DNA of 50,245 nt from Lachnospiraceae bacterium. Its GTDB lineage: Bacteria > Bacillota_A > Clostridia > Lachnospirales > Lachnospiraceae. The stretch covers positions 1-50,245 of the forward strand of contig JAILCT010000270.1 of the NCBI GenBank assembly GCA_024690425.1, read 5' to 3'. The notes beneath the pieces were generated by a model, which was not told the origin of the DNA, did not search any database, and was given only the letters and a program-made list of their open reading frames with translations. Positions 1 to 8,494 of the stretch are shown here, piece by piece. Within the stretch, counting starts at the first letter, position 1. Each line of letters starts with the position of its first letter. A program made the translations under genes and the position numbers.

Positions 1-1415
1 TCGTACCTTGCATAGTAATTATCGTATTTCCCCCGGATAAGCTTCCGAAACCTCTCATCCGATTCAAAATCATCGCACATGATCTTAACATGAGTATATA
101 ATATGAAGAAATCAGTCTGCCGATAGACCACACCGAATTTACCCGGCCTGCAGCGCTTAAGCGACTCGAAGGAACTCCTCGGGTCATTGCAGATAAGGTA
201 TAGCTTGCCGAGCTGGAAGTTGACCCAGGTAGCATAATCGGATTCGGGATCGAGCGAATCGGCCAGCTTGTAATAAAGCTCATAAGCCTTCTGATATTCA
301 CCTGACATAAAGAGATTGAGGGCACCGGCCATCGAATCATTTAAGGATATCGTTTCGGTGTCCTTAAGATATGCGGGCCTTATGAGCCTGACCCCGTGAT
401 ACCTGTTTTTGGCGGTCTCAACCTTATTCTGCTCATCCGCCTCAACCACAAGGATCTCATTAAGATCGTCCGACTTGCCGGGCAGGGCCAGAAGGTGTTC
501 GCTGAACTTCTTATGACCTATGATAAGACAGGTCTCTTCATAAGCCTCAAATTCACCCGCCACCTCGGCTGCAGCCCTCTCGATCTCCCGCATGTGGTTC
601 ATCGCATATGACTGGTCGAGGCATCCCCTGTAATAAGTCCGAAGCTCCTTCTCGTAATGCTTCATCCTTACATCAAGAAGGGCATGTCCTATATGTATGT
701 AAAAATCATTCTCATCCTCGATAAAATCAAGATTGCAGTGGTAATACATCTGCACCGCCCGGTCATACTCTCCGAGGAAATAGTATGATTCTCCAAGGCA
801 GAAGGCACTCTCGGTATAGTCGCGCATGTTGTAGTTACTGTATCTTATGACACGTTCATACTGCTCTATGGCACGTTCAAGCTGGTCCGTCTGCCTGAAG
901 TACCTGGCATCATAGAGCCACTCGTCGATGCTCATACCGGCGGCCTTGAGGGCATCATCTTCCATTATCCTGGCAATGGCCGTCTCGAAGGATATCATGT
1001 CATCATTGCTGAACACAGCCATCTTGTCCATATCCCACACGATCTTCAGTCCGTATGAGGCAAGGACCCGGTTTATGTCGGCTTCCGACTGCTCAAAATG
1101 CGCAAACGAATCGAAGGGATCGATGCTGTACCACTGGCGGAAGGCATTGTTGGCCATCCTTATGATATTCCCTTCGGCCGATGCTGCTGCAAACCAGTAT
1201 AAGGTCTCATCCTCTAAGTCAAAATGCTTAAAGGGATTGTCCGTACTGACTTCTCTTGTCTTAAGGTTCCACCTTACGGACACGTTGGTCCCGAGGATTA
1301 TAAGGAAATCTCCGTTAAGGATGTATCTTGTACATGGATTAAGCGAAGGCTCCATTGCCTTCGCCGTTCTGTACATACGTATATCCAGTTCCTTAAAGAG
1401 TTCAAAATAGATCAA
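1..1415 (-). CDS. TPR-repeat protein, C-terminus beyond window edge
   Basis: An open frame on the minus strand runs to the left edge, so the C-terminus is missing. A TTG at 1415 sits about 9 nt after a GAGGGG ribosome-binding site and only 14 nt after the stop of the upstream gene; an in-frame ATG at 1376 is the alternative start. The second half shows helix pairs typical of tetratricopeptide repeats (for example ERAIEQYERVIRY and ESAFCLGESYYFLGEYDRAV), which usually scaffold protein contacts. The first 130 residues, rich in aromatics, match no family I recognise. No signal peptide or membrane segment is seen. It is probably co-transcribed with the membrane-anchored gene at 1430. Function unknown. 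Confidence 0.75.
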   Translation of the reverse strand, partial: MIYFELFKELDIRMYRTAKAMEPSLNPCTRYILNGDFLIILGTNVSVRWNLKTREVSTDNPFKHFDLEDETLYWFAAASAEGNIIRMANNAFRQWYSIDPFDSFAHFEQSEADINRVLASYGLKIVWDMDKMAVFSNDDMISFETAIARIMEDDALKAAGMSIDEWLYDARYFRQTDQLERAIEQYERVIRYSNYNMRDYTESAFCLGESYYFLGEYDRAVQMYYHCNLDFIEDENDFYIHIGHALLDVRMKHYEKELRTYYRGCLDQSYAMNHMREIERAAAEVAGEFEAYEETCLIIGHKKFSEHLLALPGKSDDLNEILVVEADEQNKVETAKNRYHGVRLIRPAYLKDTETISLNDSMAGALNLFMSGEYQKAYELYYKLADSLDPESDYATWVNFQLGKLYLICNDPRSSFESLKRCRPGKFGVVYRQTDFFILYTHVKIMCDDFESDERFRKLIRGKYDNYYARY

Positions 1416-1429
1416 AGTCAGGATTCCCC

Positions 1430-1963
1430 TCAGTTAACTGTCATCTGGTGCGTAAGCCTGTAGTTCTTCCCTTCAAGTTCTTCAACAAGCAGGTTCATAT
1501 CATAGGAGTAAGCTCCTATCTCGTTGAGGGCTTCATCCATATAGGCCGAAACATAGTCCTTGTTGGAATATCTTGCATATATCTCCTGAACCAGTGCTTC
1601 CGATGCTATAACATTCTCAAAGGAATACTCTCCGAGTCCGTGTTCCACTATCTGATCATGGCAGTTGGAATAGTAGCTGTCTATATCCTTTATAAGGGAT
1701 TCTTCCGATATTCCAAGCTCCTCAAGGGTCCGCATCCTGTACTCTTCCTGAGCTGCAGGCTCTGCGTTCACTTCTCCTTCAGGATCACTCACGGCACCTT
1801 CTTCTACCTCAGGCTTGTCACTGACCTCAACGGCCCTGCCCTTAAAGATTATACCCTGGATCTTAGCCGTCAGGGCCGGATTATAGGCGCACACAACGAT
1901 CAGTATGGTCAGCAGGACAAGCAGTCCTGCGATAAAGTACAATATCTTCCTTATTACTTTCAT
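1430..1963 (-). CDS. membrane-anchored hypothetical protein
   Basis: 177 aa. One N-terminal membrane segment (about residues 7-27) is followed by a low-complexity acidic Glu/Pro linker (about 45-75) and a small predicted helical domain, so the bulk should face outside. No catalytic motif or known domain is recognised. It lies 14 nt upstream of the TPR gene on the same strand, which suggests an operon pair: a surface-exposed sensor or anchor with a cytoplasmic TPR partner (inference from order only). The start is the first ATG after the divergent intergenic region. Confidence 0.75.
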   Translation of the reverse strand: MKVIRKILYFIAGLLVLLTILIVVCAYNPALTAKIQGIIFKGRAVEVSDKPEVEEGAVSDPEGEVNAEPAAQEEYRMRTLEELGISEESLIKDIDSYYSNCHDQIVEHGLGEYSFENVIASEALVQEIYARYSNKDYVSAYMDEALNEIGAYSYDMNLLVEELEGKNYRLTHQMTVN

Positions 1964-2108
1964 ATCTTGACTTCCCCTACTACAAGCGATAGTATATTAA
2001 TGACCCGATAAGGCCCTAATACCACAAAATATAATATAATACATTATAGGGATTTTGTCATTGTTTTTGGAACCAAAAATAGGTTTTTTATGTTGACGGA
2101 GGGAATAT

Positions 2109-2339
2109 ATGCTTGAAAGGATCTTTAGCTTGGTCGTAGCCGCAGGGCTTATAGGATTGTACATATCAACACTGATCTTCGGCCTTATGCAGAAGCCGGA
2201 AACGACGAAGCTCCTTATGGTTTCCGTAGCCGCAACCATCCTGGTTCCCGTTACCATATATGCATACCAGCGGATATACAATCTTGTCCGCGGATCCTCT
2301 GAAGACAGGAATAAGGATACCGATAAGAAAACCCCGTAA
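2109..2339 (+). CDS. small two-helix membrane protein
   Basis: 76 aa, with a strong GGAGGG ribosome-binding site just before the ATG. Two hydrophobic segments (about residues 5-26 and 36-54) are followed by a charged, probably cytoplasmic tail. No family is recognised. It is transcribed alone: upstream is divergent, and its stop codon (2337-2339) lies inside the stem of a terminator. The strong RBS, the terminator and a composition like its neighbours make it a likely real gene despite its size; the overlapping minus-strand frame has no such support. Confidence 0.7.
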   Translation: MLERIFSLVVAAGLIGLYISTLIFGLMQKPETTKLLMVSVAATILVPVTIYAYQRIYNLVRGSSEDRNKDTDKKTP

Positions 2340-2355
2340 TATTACGGGGTTTTTC
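2327..2355. terminator. bidirectional intrinsic terminator
   Basis: A perfect 20-nt palindrome at 2331-2350 is flanked by A-rich sequence on the left and a T-run on the right, so it can end transcription on either strand. It separates the converging small membrane protein gene (plus) and tRNA-Leu (minus). The stop codon of the protein gene is inside the stem. Confidence 0.85.
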
Positions 2356-2357
2356 AG

Positions 2358-2441
2358 TGCAGGAAAAGAGACTTGAACTCTCATGGTATTGCTACCACAC
2401 GGACCTGAACCGTGCGCGTCTGCCAATTCCGCCATTCCTGC
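2358..2441 (-). tRNA. tRNA-Leu (anticodon CAG)
   Basis: A complete 84-nt class II tRNA. The acceptor arms GCAGGAA/TTCCTGC pair fully and the discriminator base is A. The anticodon stem CACGG/CCGTG closes the loop TTCAGGT, giving anticodon CAG (2405-2407), which reads CUG. A long variable arm typical of leucine tRNAs and a normal T-arm are present. CCA is not encoded. It ends at the bidirectional terminator. Confidence 0.95.
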
Positions 2442-2445
2442 ATAT

Positions 2446-2480
2446 AAATAAACGAGCACCCTCAAGGCGCTCGTTTATTT
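2446..2480 (-). terminator. terminator after the Ser/Asn-rich protein gene
   Basis: A perfect 12-bp inverted repeat (2446-2457 and 2469-2480) with an 11-nt loop lies 20 nt after the stop of the gene at 2502. On the minus strand its AT-rich 3' arm is followed by a few more A/T bases. The T-tract is imperfect, so some read-through into tRNA-Leu just downstream is possible. Confidence 0.6.
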
Positions 2481-2501
2481 TACCCAATATGCTATCTCTT
2501 G

Positions 2502-2879
2502 TCAAGAAGCTGTATCAAAAATGCTTCCTGCTGCATCAGGCACACTGTAATTACCTGCAGATCCGTAACCGCCAAGTGACTTGGCCGCTTCGGAAATAGT
2601 AGATGCAAGTTCCGAATAATCGGTGCTCTTGTCTGTAGTATCAGCTGCCTGTTTGGCATACCAGGTCTTGGCAAGCTTGCCGTAGCTTCCGTTCTTAAGG
2701 CTGGCATAATCCGAGTAGAAATTGGTACTCAGATTGGAGGCCTGGGACTTACCCGATACATCAAACATATTAAAGGATTTCGATGAATTATTATTCAGCG
2801 AATTAAATAATACGCTATAGTTCTGGGTCGATCCGTAGCCGTTAAGAAAAGCCTTGCCCATTGCTGACAATGTTGACAT
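2502..2879 (-). CDS. Ser/Asn/Gly-rich small protein, unknown function
   Basis: 125 aa from the ATG at 2879, chosen because AGGAG (2888-2892) is 8 nt upstream; the upstream GTG/ATG at 2888/2885 sit too close to it. It is rich in Ser, Asn, Tyr and Gly, with a central DYASLKNGSYGKLAKTWY stretch. From memory, similar Y-x-SLKNGSYGKL segments recur in small Lachnospiraceae proteins of unknown role; I cannot confirm this here. There is no signal peptide or membrane helix. It stands alone between two tRNA genes with its own terminator. Possibly exported without a Sec signal or part of an extracellular assembly, but this is speculation. Confidence 0.7.
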   Translation of the reverse strand: MSTLSAMGKAFLNGYGSTQNYSVLFNSLNNNSSKSFNMFDVSGKSQASNLSTNFYSDYASLKNGSYGKLAKTWYAKQAADTTDKSTDYSELASTISEAAKSLGGYGSAGNYSVPDAAGSIFDTAS

Positions 2880-3042
2880 ACTCATCACTCCTTTGAATTA
2901 CCAACAGCAGTTCCTTCTGTCACATCTGCATCATAATCTGATTTTATACTAACATAATAAGCCTTAAATTTCAATAAAAATATCTTGACATCGGTCCCCT
3001 CTTCCATTATTATATGACTGTTGCAGTAATTCAACATGTTTA

Positions 3043-3117
3043 CGGGGTGTGGCTCAGTTTGGTTAGAGCGCCATCTTAGGGAGGTGGAGGCCGCTGGTTC
3101 GAATCCAGTCACTCCGA
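3043..3117 (+). tRNA. tRNA-Pro (anticodon AGG)
   Basis: 75 nt with a complete cloverleaf. The acceptor arms CGGGGTG/CACTCCG pair (one G-T), the D-arm is GCTC/GAGC, the anticodon stem CCATC/GGTGG has loop TTAGGGA, and the T-arm is GCTGG/CCAGT. The anticodon is AGG (3078-3080), so the tRNA is proline-specific with A at position 34, presumably edited to inosine. The discriminator is A and CCA is not encoded. Confidence 0.93.
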
Positions 3118-3120
3118 TAA

Positions 3121-3149
3121 GGGTTCTCGGTAGATCCGGGAACCTTTTT
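3121..3149 (+). terminator. terminator of tRNA-Pro
   Basis: A 9-bp stem (3122-3130 with 3136-3144, one G-T pair) with a 5-nt loop is followed directly by five T residues, just after tRNA-Pro. Confidence 0.85.
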
Positions 3150-3187
3150 GTATATTATGTTCTGCATTGTATAATATGTTCAGAACA
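3148..3187 (+). promoter_or_regulatory. promoter and palindromic operator before the acyltransferase gene
   Basis: A -10 box TATAAT (3170-3175) has a TTGTAT -35 candidate 16 nt upstream (3148-3153). An inverted repeat TGTTCTG (3158-3164) / CAGAACA (3181-3187), with a 16-bp centre, encloses the -10 box, as expected for a repressor site. The regulator is not identifiable from the window. Confidence 0.45.
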
Positions 3188-3230
3188 GATATACAATCTG
3201 AATAGATAAGCAATTCGAAAGGATACGATC

Positions 3231-4313
3231 ATGAGCAATAAACCCACCCGGCTTGCCGGCCTTGATCTTGTACGTTGTGTTGCCGCCCTTTTTGTGGTCT
3301 CGGTCCACTACTTTTTCAACTGCGGCTACTACGCAGCTCCCCTTGTCGATAAGGTTACATTTTTTATGACTGCGGCCAGGTGGCTGTTCTTATGCTGTGT
3401 ACCCTTATATATGATGCTAACCGGATATTTTAAGTGCAACAAGGAACTCAATAAGGCTCACTACCTATCCTTTATACCCGTTTTTGTCGCATACGTGGTC
3501 ATATCAGTCATCAAGATCTTTGTCGGCAATTATTATTACGGCAAGGTTTACGGCATCAAGGAAGCCCTTCAGTCCCTCGGCAATTATACTATTGCCTGGT
3601 ATGTAGGCTTCTACTTCTCGCTTATGGCGATAGCTCCCTTTCTTAACAGATTATGGCATGCGCTTAAATCTAAAAGGGAACAGCATATACTCATTATATC
3701 CCTTATATGCATCACCACCCTCTATCCGGTGGTTTCCCTGTTTGCATCTTCAACTATGGTTCCTGTTGCCTTAATAGGCTCTGTGGCCGAGATCCTTGCG
3801 CCCAATTACTGGCAGATGATGTATCCCCTGCTTTACTACTTCCTCGGCTGCTATATCAGAGAACATTCTCCGAAGGTAAACAAGCTTATCCTTATCGGAC
3901 TGATCCTTGCCATGGTATTTATAAATGCCGGGATATCATATGTATATGCTGCAGGAAGCAACTTCAATTGGAATATACTGGGAATGGTTGACTGCGGTTA
4001 TAACTGCATCACGGTTGCCATATGCTCGACCGCCCTCTTCCTTTTATTCTATGACATAAATATAAAAGGAAACGGATGCAGGTTCATCTTACAGAAGATA
4101 TCATCCGTTTCCCTCGAGATCTATTTATTCTCGGCCATCTTCGATATAATCATCTTCGACTACGCCAAGAGGCATTATTTCGAGATGCGTGATTTTGCAT
4201 GGCTCTTTTTCATACTGGTCCCGATCAACTTCACGGGATCGGTCATATGTTCCAATATCTACAGGGCATTATACAATGCCATATCAGGACTCTTCAAAAG
4301 AAGGGAAGCCTGA
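3231..4313 (+). CDS. acyltransferase 3 family integral membrane protein
   Basis: 360 aa and about ten hydrophobic segments. The N-terminus RLAGLDLVRCVAALFVVSVH matches the family opening (RxxxLDxxRxxAxxxVxxxH) with the conserved His in helix 1. Members (OatA, WecH, exopolysaccharide O-acetyltransferases) transfer an acyl group, usually acetyl, to a surface carbohydrate. There is no fused SGNH domain, so any partner is elsewhere. The gene is single: its promoter follows the tRNA-Pro terminator, and its stop abuts the converging lysozyme gene with no space for a terminator. The acceptor sugar cannot be told from sequence. Confidence 0.85.
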   Translation: MSNKPTRLAGLDLVRCVAALFVVSVHYFFNCGYYAAPLVDKVTFFMTAARWLFLCCVPLYMMLTGYFKCNKELNKAHYLSFIPVFVAYVVISVIKIFVGNYYYGKVYGIKEALQSLGNYTIAWYVGFYFSLMAIAPFLNRLWHALKSKREQHILIISLICITTLYPVVSLFASSTMVPVALIGSVAEILAPNYWQMMYPLLYYFLGCYIREHSPKVNKLILIGLILAMVFINAGISYVYAAGSNFNWNILGMVDCGYNCITVAICSTALFLLFYDINIKGNGCRFILQKISSVSLEIYLFSAIFDIIIFDYAKRHYFEMRDFAWLFFILVPINFTGSVICSNIYRALYNAISGLFKRREA

Positions 4314-5342
4314 TCATTGAGCCGGTACAACAGGCAATGCCGGTAATGCGGGCAGTGCCTTGAGCATCTCGGTTACATCCGTACATATACCGGACACGTC
4401 GATGAGATATGTGTTCTTGCCAACGGTTATCGTGGTATTTGTGAGCATTCCGCCGGTCTTGGGGTCAAAGTAGAACTTGTTTCCGGCTATATCTATAAGG
4501 CCGGTCTGCATGGCTCCGTCATCACCCATATAATAGATACCCGTCCCATCCGCAACCAGACCCTTCTGCATTACACCAAGCAGCGGTTCGAAGTAATACT
4601 TCTTGTCTCCGAGTGTGAGCCATCCGCGATGTATCACGTAGTTCTCCACATACCATGTCTTACCGTTCTGGGTCCTGAATCCGTTGGCATTTATGATCCC
4701 CGAGTAATCCTTATACTGATAATCGATATCAACATTGCCGTTGATCCCGCCTATCCTTCCCTTGCTGGATGACTGCCAGAAGCTGGGATTCGGATAGTCA
4801 CACGCTGCCGCATACTGGGCAACCCACTTATCCTGTGACACTCCCTGAAGCCTTCCGTTAAAGAAATTCCTGTATGAATATACGATAGGTGTGTATCCGG
4901 CATTGGAAATGGTGTTGCAGAATGTATTCACAAGTGCAACGTTCTGGGCATTCGTAAGCATCTTATGGTTGGAGTCCTCGATATCGTATGCTATAGGCAG
5001 CGATACCGGATAATCCTTGGCTACCGAGATCGCGAACAGGGCCTCATTGGCTGCCTGCTCAGGCGTTGTCGCATATGAGTATACATAGATACCTACAGGG
5101 ATCCCGTTGGCGATAGCCCCCTTCATGTTGGCATGGAAATAAGCATCGGTACCGCTCTTGAAGCTGCCGGCCCTTATGTATGCGAACTGCACTCCGCTTG
5201 CCTTAACGGCGCTCCAGTTGATCGCGCCCTGATGATATGACACATCAATACCCATCCTGGCCGCATGAGCCTTGACCGGCATAAACAGGGTGATCGATGC
5301 AACAAATGCAAACACCAGTAATGACTTGATTGATTTCCTCAT
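4314..5342 (-). CDS. secreted GH25 lysozyme with cell-wall-binding repeats
   Basis: 342 aa from the ATG at 5342, which follows GGAGGGGAGAAA; the upstream extension has no ribosome-binding site and no signal-peptide character. A Sec signal peptide (about 1-28, ending AHA) precedes a glycoside hydrolase family 25 domain with the expected acids: Asp33 in GIDVSYHQG and Asp120/Glu122 in AYDIED. GH25 enzymes cleave the MurNAc-GlcNAc bond of peptidoglycan. From about residue 225 there are short Trp/Tyr-Gly repeats of the choline/glucan-binding type, then an Ala-Leu-Pro tail. It lies 59 nt after the gene at 5402, so it may be transcribed with it. Confidence 0.9.
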   Translation of the reverse strand: MRKSIKSLLVFAFVASITLFMPVKAHAARMGIDVSYHQGAINWSAVKASGVQFAYIRAGSFKSGTDAYFHANMKGAIANGIPVGIYVYSYATTPEQAANEALFAISVAKDYPVSLPIAYDIEDSNHKMLTNAQNVALVNTFCNTISNAGYTPIVYSYRNFFNGRLQGVSQDKWVAQYAAACDYPNPSFWQSSSKGRIGGINGNVDIDYQYKDYSGIINANGFRTQNGKTWYVENYVIHRGWLTLGDKKYYFEPLLGVMQKGLVADGTGIYYMGDDGAMQTGLIDIAGNKFYFDPKTGGMLTNTTITVGKNTYLIDVSGICTDVTEMLKALPALPALPVVPAQ

Positions 5343-5401
5343 TTTCTCCCCTCCTGAGTAAAATTTATCAACGAATATAATAACAGAGGCATGGACATAC
5401 G

Positions 5402-5959
5402 TCAATCCACACACCTTAAGCCGAAGGATATCCACATCCAGTCTGTCTTCTCTCCCCTAAGGTCTGTGATCTGTATCACATCATCTTTAATAAGTTCAAA
5501 ATCAGCTGCCTTCACTCCTATATCTGAAGCCATCCATGCAGGCCGCATCATCTTCTCGTTCTTCATGTGGTCATAGATATATATGTGCTGCCTGTATACC
5601 GGCGGATCGAACTTTATCCAGAAGGGCCTTGCCCTGCCAAACCTTCCCGGATTGTAATTAAGGATGATAAGCTCCTCCTCTCCGTCCCTGTCTATGTCGG
5701 TATATATCATATTTGATACTTTACAGAAAAACGGCGTCCTGAATATCTCTTCTCCGTCCTCATATACCCGTACTTTTCTGTTCTTAAGTTCTATAAGGAC
5801 ATCACTACCTTCTTCCGGATCCTCGAGTGTGAATTCGTGCCATACGGTGTATGATGGAAGGAAGACCCCCGAATAATACAGGAGTGCAAAAATAGCGGCA
5901 GCCCCTGCCACCGCTATGATGCATTTTACCAAAAGCTTTCTTACCTGCTTACCACGCAT
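5402..5959 (-). CDS. membrane-anchored protein with a DxDxDG calcium-type loop
   Basis: 185 aa from the ATG at 5959, which follows AGGG and overlaps the end of the DUF3160 gene by 11 nt; a TTG at 5965 is also possible. One N-terminal membrane helix (about 10-32) is followed by an extracytoplasmic beta-rich domain holding DIDRDGEEELII, the Asp/Gly loop seen in FG-GAP/VCBS-like repeats that bind calcium. No enzyme motif is recognised. The overlap points to translational coupling with DUF3160, so the two may form a cell-surface complex (inference). Confidence 0.8.
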   Translation of the reverse strand: MRGKQVRKLLVKCIIAVAGAAAIFALLYYSGVFLPSYTVWHEFTLEDPEEGSDVLIELKNRKVRVYEDGEEIFRTPFFCKVSNMIYTDIDRDGEEELIILNYNPGRFGRARPFWIKFDPPVYRQHIYIYDHMKNEKMMRPAWMASDIGVKAADFELIKDDVIQITDLRGEKTDWMWISFGLRCVD

Positions 5960-8336
5960 TTCCAACCCTGTAGCTCTGCGTCCATGCAGGCTGTTTTATA
6001 CTGTCATCCGGTTCAAAATCAAATCCGGACTTAGGCCATATGCCAAGCATTACACGCCAATCCTGATCGGTAAGCCTGTTGTCCATGGGCCACTCAAACT
6101 GGTAGAAGGAGTACACCGGTCCCGAGCACAGCTTAAGCCTTCCGTCCACAGGACAGATGACATACATCTCGCTGACAATACCGGTTCCGAGTTCAAGCAC
6201 TGTTCCGTTGGGATCGGTAGCGACATCGGCCACTATTGCACCCGGATGTTCATCCGACCGTGCATAATCCTCTCCGTCTTCCTTTACCGCATCAGCCCAG
6301 ACATGCTCAAGGTCTCCTCCGAACTCCCTTATATATTCATATTCATCATCGGTAAGCTTCTCGTCCTTAAGCTCCTTCTCGGATATCTCGATAAGCTTCT
6401 TGGCTATGTCCGCAAGAAGTGTAAGGTTCTGCTTATCATTTTTATCGAGCATATCGTATTCCTTAAGACCCTTCATCGTATTCTCCGCAAGGACTGCGAA
6501 TCTTGAATACACCTCGGGTTCGGGCTCCACATAACCGCGGTCATCGATCTCTTCTTCCCAGCCGCCTCCCATTTCGGCCATCGCCTGTTTGGAGTATAGA
6601 ATGGTATCATGCTTAAGTTCCGTATATGAGCCAAGGAAGCCTTCCAGTGCTCTCTTGTTCCATTCATTATTCTGCATGAATAACGGATAGCCTTCGCCCT
6701 TGCCCGCAAGCATCGGACGCAGTGTATTAAGCCACTGGGCATAAAGACTTGCAGTCCACAGGTCGGTACCCTCACTCTCTTCAATGCCTTCCCTTAACAT
6801 ATTAAGATTATTTTCATAATTCTCATAATCCGTATCGCCCTGTTCCTTCAATATATCAAGGGCCGTATCCGAACCAAGTACAGCCGGAATATCAAGTGCA
6901 TCGGGGAGCATGCGGGTCTCTCCCTTATCATTCTCACCTACCGCCCTGTATATAAGGTTTTGGAATATGGTTGCATCTATCGAAAATCTCTGGCCCATAA
7001 ACCGGTATGATGTAATAACATTCTGATCATCCGCAGCATAAACCGGTATTGAATTGATCTTCGGCGGCTCAAGTTCTTTGGTAAGTTCATAGTAGGTTTC
7101 AAAAGCTTCATCATTCCCCACAAGCTCATCGAGATAGCTTAAGTTCCCGTATGCGGCTTCTATAACAGGCCTGAGCTCATAGTATGTGCAGTCATCACTC
7201 GCTCCTGCGAAGAAGGAGGTTACCGTATAAATGGCTTCCCATTCATCAAGTGCCGCATCATCCATCGCAAGAGTCATAAGAAGGGCACTCCTCATATGAT
7301 CTTCGCTGCGCTGTTCAAAGGCACGCCTTCCGTACCACATCATCGTACGGAAATACTTCTCAAGTGTCTTGTCACCCGCATAGTATCCTCTCGGCTTATA
7401 TTGGGTATAGTCCTCGTTGTCGCCAAGAAGTGGTGACTCTGTAAGGGTTCCGTTCTTGATATTCTCAAGCTCGGCCTCAGTGACATCGCTTACTTCAGGC
7501 AGGATCTTGGGAGAATCATCGAGCAGCTCTCTTGCCACCGTGAAATAAGCAACATTCCTCAAGGCCGCATCCTCCCATTCCGTTCCTTCAAGCTCCTCAT
7601 ACTGGCGGACTGACCTGTCATACATCTCCTCCGACAGCTCCACAAGCTTGTCATAGAGTTCATCCTTCTCAAGCGTCTTTAACAGATAAGCGAAGTATAT
7701 ATGGTAGGTATGCATCATGGAATCAACCGTAACAAAATTAGGCTGCTGGCCGTATCTGTTGGATTCATACACATCATAGAACTCGTATCCGCCGCCTTCT
7801 CTTACGGCAAATCCGTTTTTGGCAAGCTTCTTCTTTATCTCATCATCAAGGTACTCCAGATCGTTCTGATTATATATATTGCTAAGATCAGGCTTCAGCT
7901 CATAAGCAGGCACTGACGGAACCAGTGAACTGTCAAAATATGTCTCCGAATCACTGTCGATAAAAGAGACATGCTTAAGTGTCTTAATATCTCCGGCAGC
8001 AATGGCGGTATCGGAAGCCTTCTTCCTATCCTTTTTCTCGCTCTTTTCTTCCTTTATATCCTCATCTTCGCCAGCTCCTTGCTCTTCCTTATCCTTATCC
8101 TCTTCCGTCTCAACTGCAGGAGCGGAATTATTGACTCTCAGAACCAGTGTTGTTGCAATTGCTATCGCAATAACAATGGCAAGGGCCGAAAGAGCTATCA
8201 CCAGGGGTAGTACCCAACCCGGGATCCCCTTGCCCTTATCACCCTCCTTATTGGTACTGATATCAAGCCTGGCACCGCATTCGGAACAGAATCTGGCATT
8301 ATCATCATTTGGTTTGTTACATTTAGGGCAGTTCAT
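5949..8336 (-). CDS. DUF3160 protein with N-terminal zinc ribbon and membrane anchor
   Basis: 795 aa, with an AGAGGAGGG site before the ATG. Residues 3-20 form a four-cysteine zinc ribbon (CPKC...CSEC). A membrane helix (about 40-68) and an acidic/lysine-rich linker follow, then a large domain matching DUF3160 (for example NFVTVDSMMHTYHIYFAYLL and WYGRRAFEQRSED). The ribbon should be cytoplasmic and the DUF3160 part outside. DUF3160 has no established biochemical function. It heads a probable operon with the calcium-loop protein and perhaps the GH25 lysozyme, suggesting an envelope role (inference). Confidence 0.88.
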   Translation of the reverse strand: MNCPKCNKPNDDNARFCSECGARLDISTNKEGDKGKGIPGWVLPLVIALSALAIVIAIAIATTLVLRVNNSAPAVETEEDKDKEEQGAGEDEDIKEEKSEKKDRKKASDTAIAAGDIKTLKHVSFIDSDSETYFDSSLVPSVPAYELKPDLSNIYNQNDLEYLDDEIKKKLAKNGFAVREGGGYEFYDVYESNRYGQQPNFVTVDSMMHTYHIYFAYLLKTLEKDELYDKLVELSEEMYDRSVRQYEELEGTEWEDAALRNVAYFTVARELLDDSPKILPEVSDVTEAELENIKNGTLTESPLLGDNEDYTQYKPRGYYAGDKTLEKYFRTMMWYGRRAFEQRSEDHMRSALLMTLAMDDAALDEWEAIYTVTSFFAGASDDCTYYELRPVIEAAYGNLSYLDELVGNDEAFETYYELTKELEPPKINSIPVYAADDQNVITSYRFMGQRFSIDATIFQNLIYRAVGENDKGETRMLPDALDIPAVLGSDTALDILKEQGDTDYENYENNLNMLREGIEESEGTDLWTASLYAQWLNTLRPMLAGKGEGYPLFMQNNEWNKRALEGFLGSYTELKHDTILYSKQAMAEMGGGWEEEIDDRGYVEPEPEVYSRFAVLAENTMKGLKEYDMLDKNDKQNLTLLADIAKKLIEISEKELKDEKLTDDEYEYIREFGGDLEHVWADAVKEDGEDYARSDEHPGAIVADVATDPNGTVLELGTGIVSEMYVICPVDGRLKLCSGPVYSFYQFEWPMDNRLTDQDWRVMLGIWPKSGFDFEPDDSIKQPAWTQSYRVGNAW

Positions 8337-8428
8337 GATTCCCTCCTCTTAATGTATTCTAATTAATATTCTTATTGAATATGCGCCTTTTTAATAATAT
8401 ACCACAAGGGCGTTTCAAATAAAACCAC

Positions 8429-8458
8429 TTGCCACCGTTTATACCCACATGGTATATT
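8429..8458 (+). promoter_or_regulatory. candidate promoter for citrate synthase operon
   Basis: TTGCCA (8429-8434) and TATATT (8453-8458) are 18 nt apart, upstream of an AT-rich leader and the AAGGAG site of the citrate synthase gene. It is the best sigma-70 match in the divergent interval, but other AT-rich boxes exist. Confidence 0.4.
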
Positions 8459-8494
8459 TTTATATATAATTATTTATCTATATAAGGAGACCGG

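Noticed and set aside
928..1463. Plus-strand frames of 160 and 79 aa
   Set aside because: They lie opposite the TPR gene and have no start signals.
1997..2465. Minus-strand frames of 94 and 99 aa over the small membrane protein and tRNA-Leu
   Set aside because: They run across a terminator and a tRNA gene, and the plus-strand gene has the strong ribosome-binding site.
8002..8352. Ser/Leu-rich 116-aa plus-strand frame
   Set aside because: It is the antisense of the acidic linker and zinc ribbon of the DUF3160 gene.
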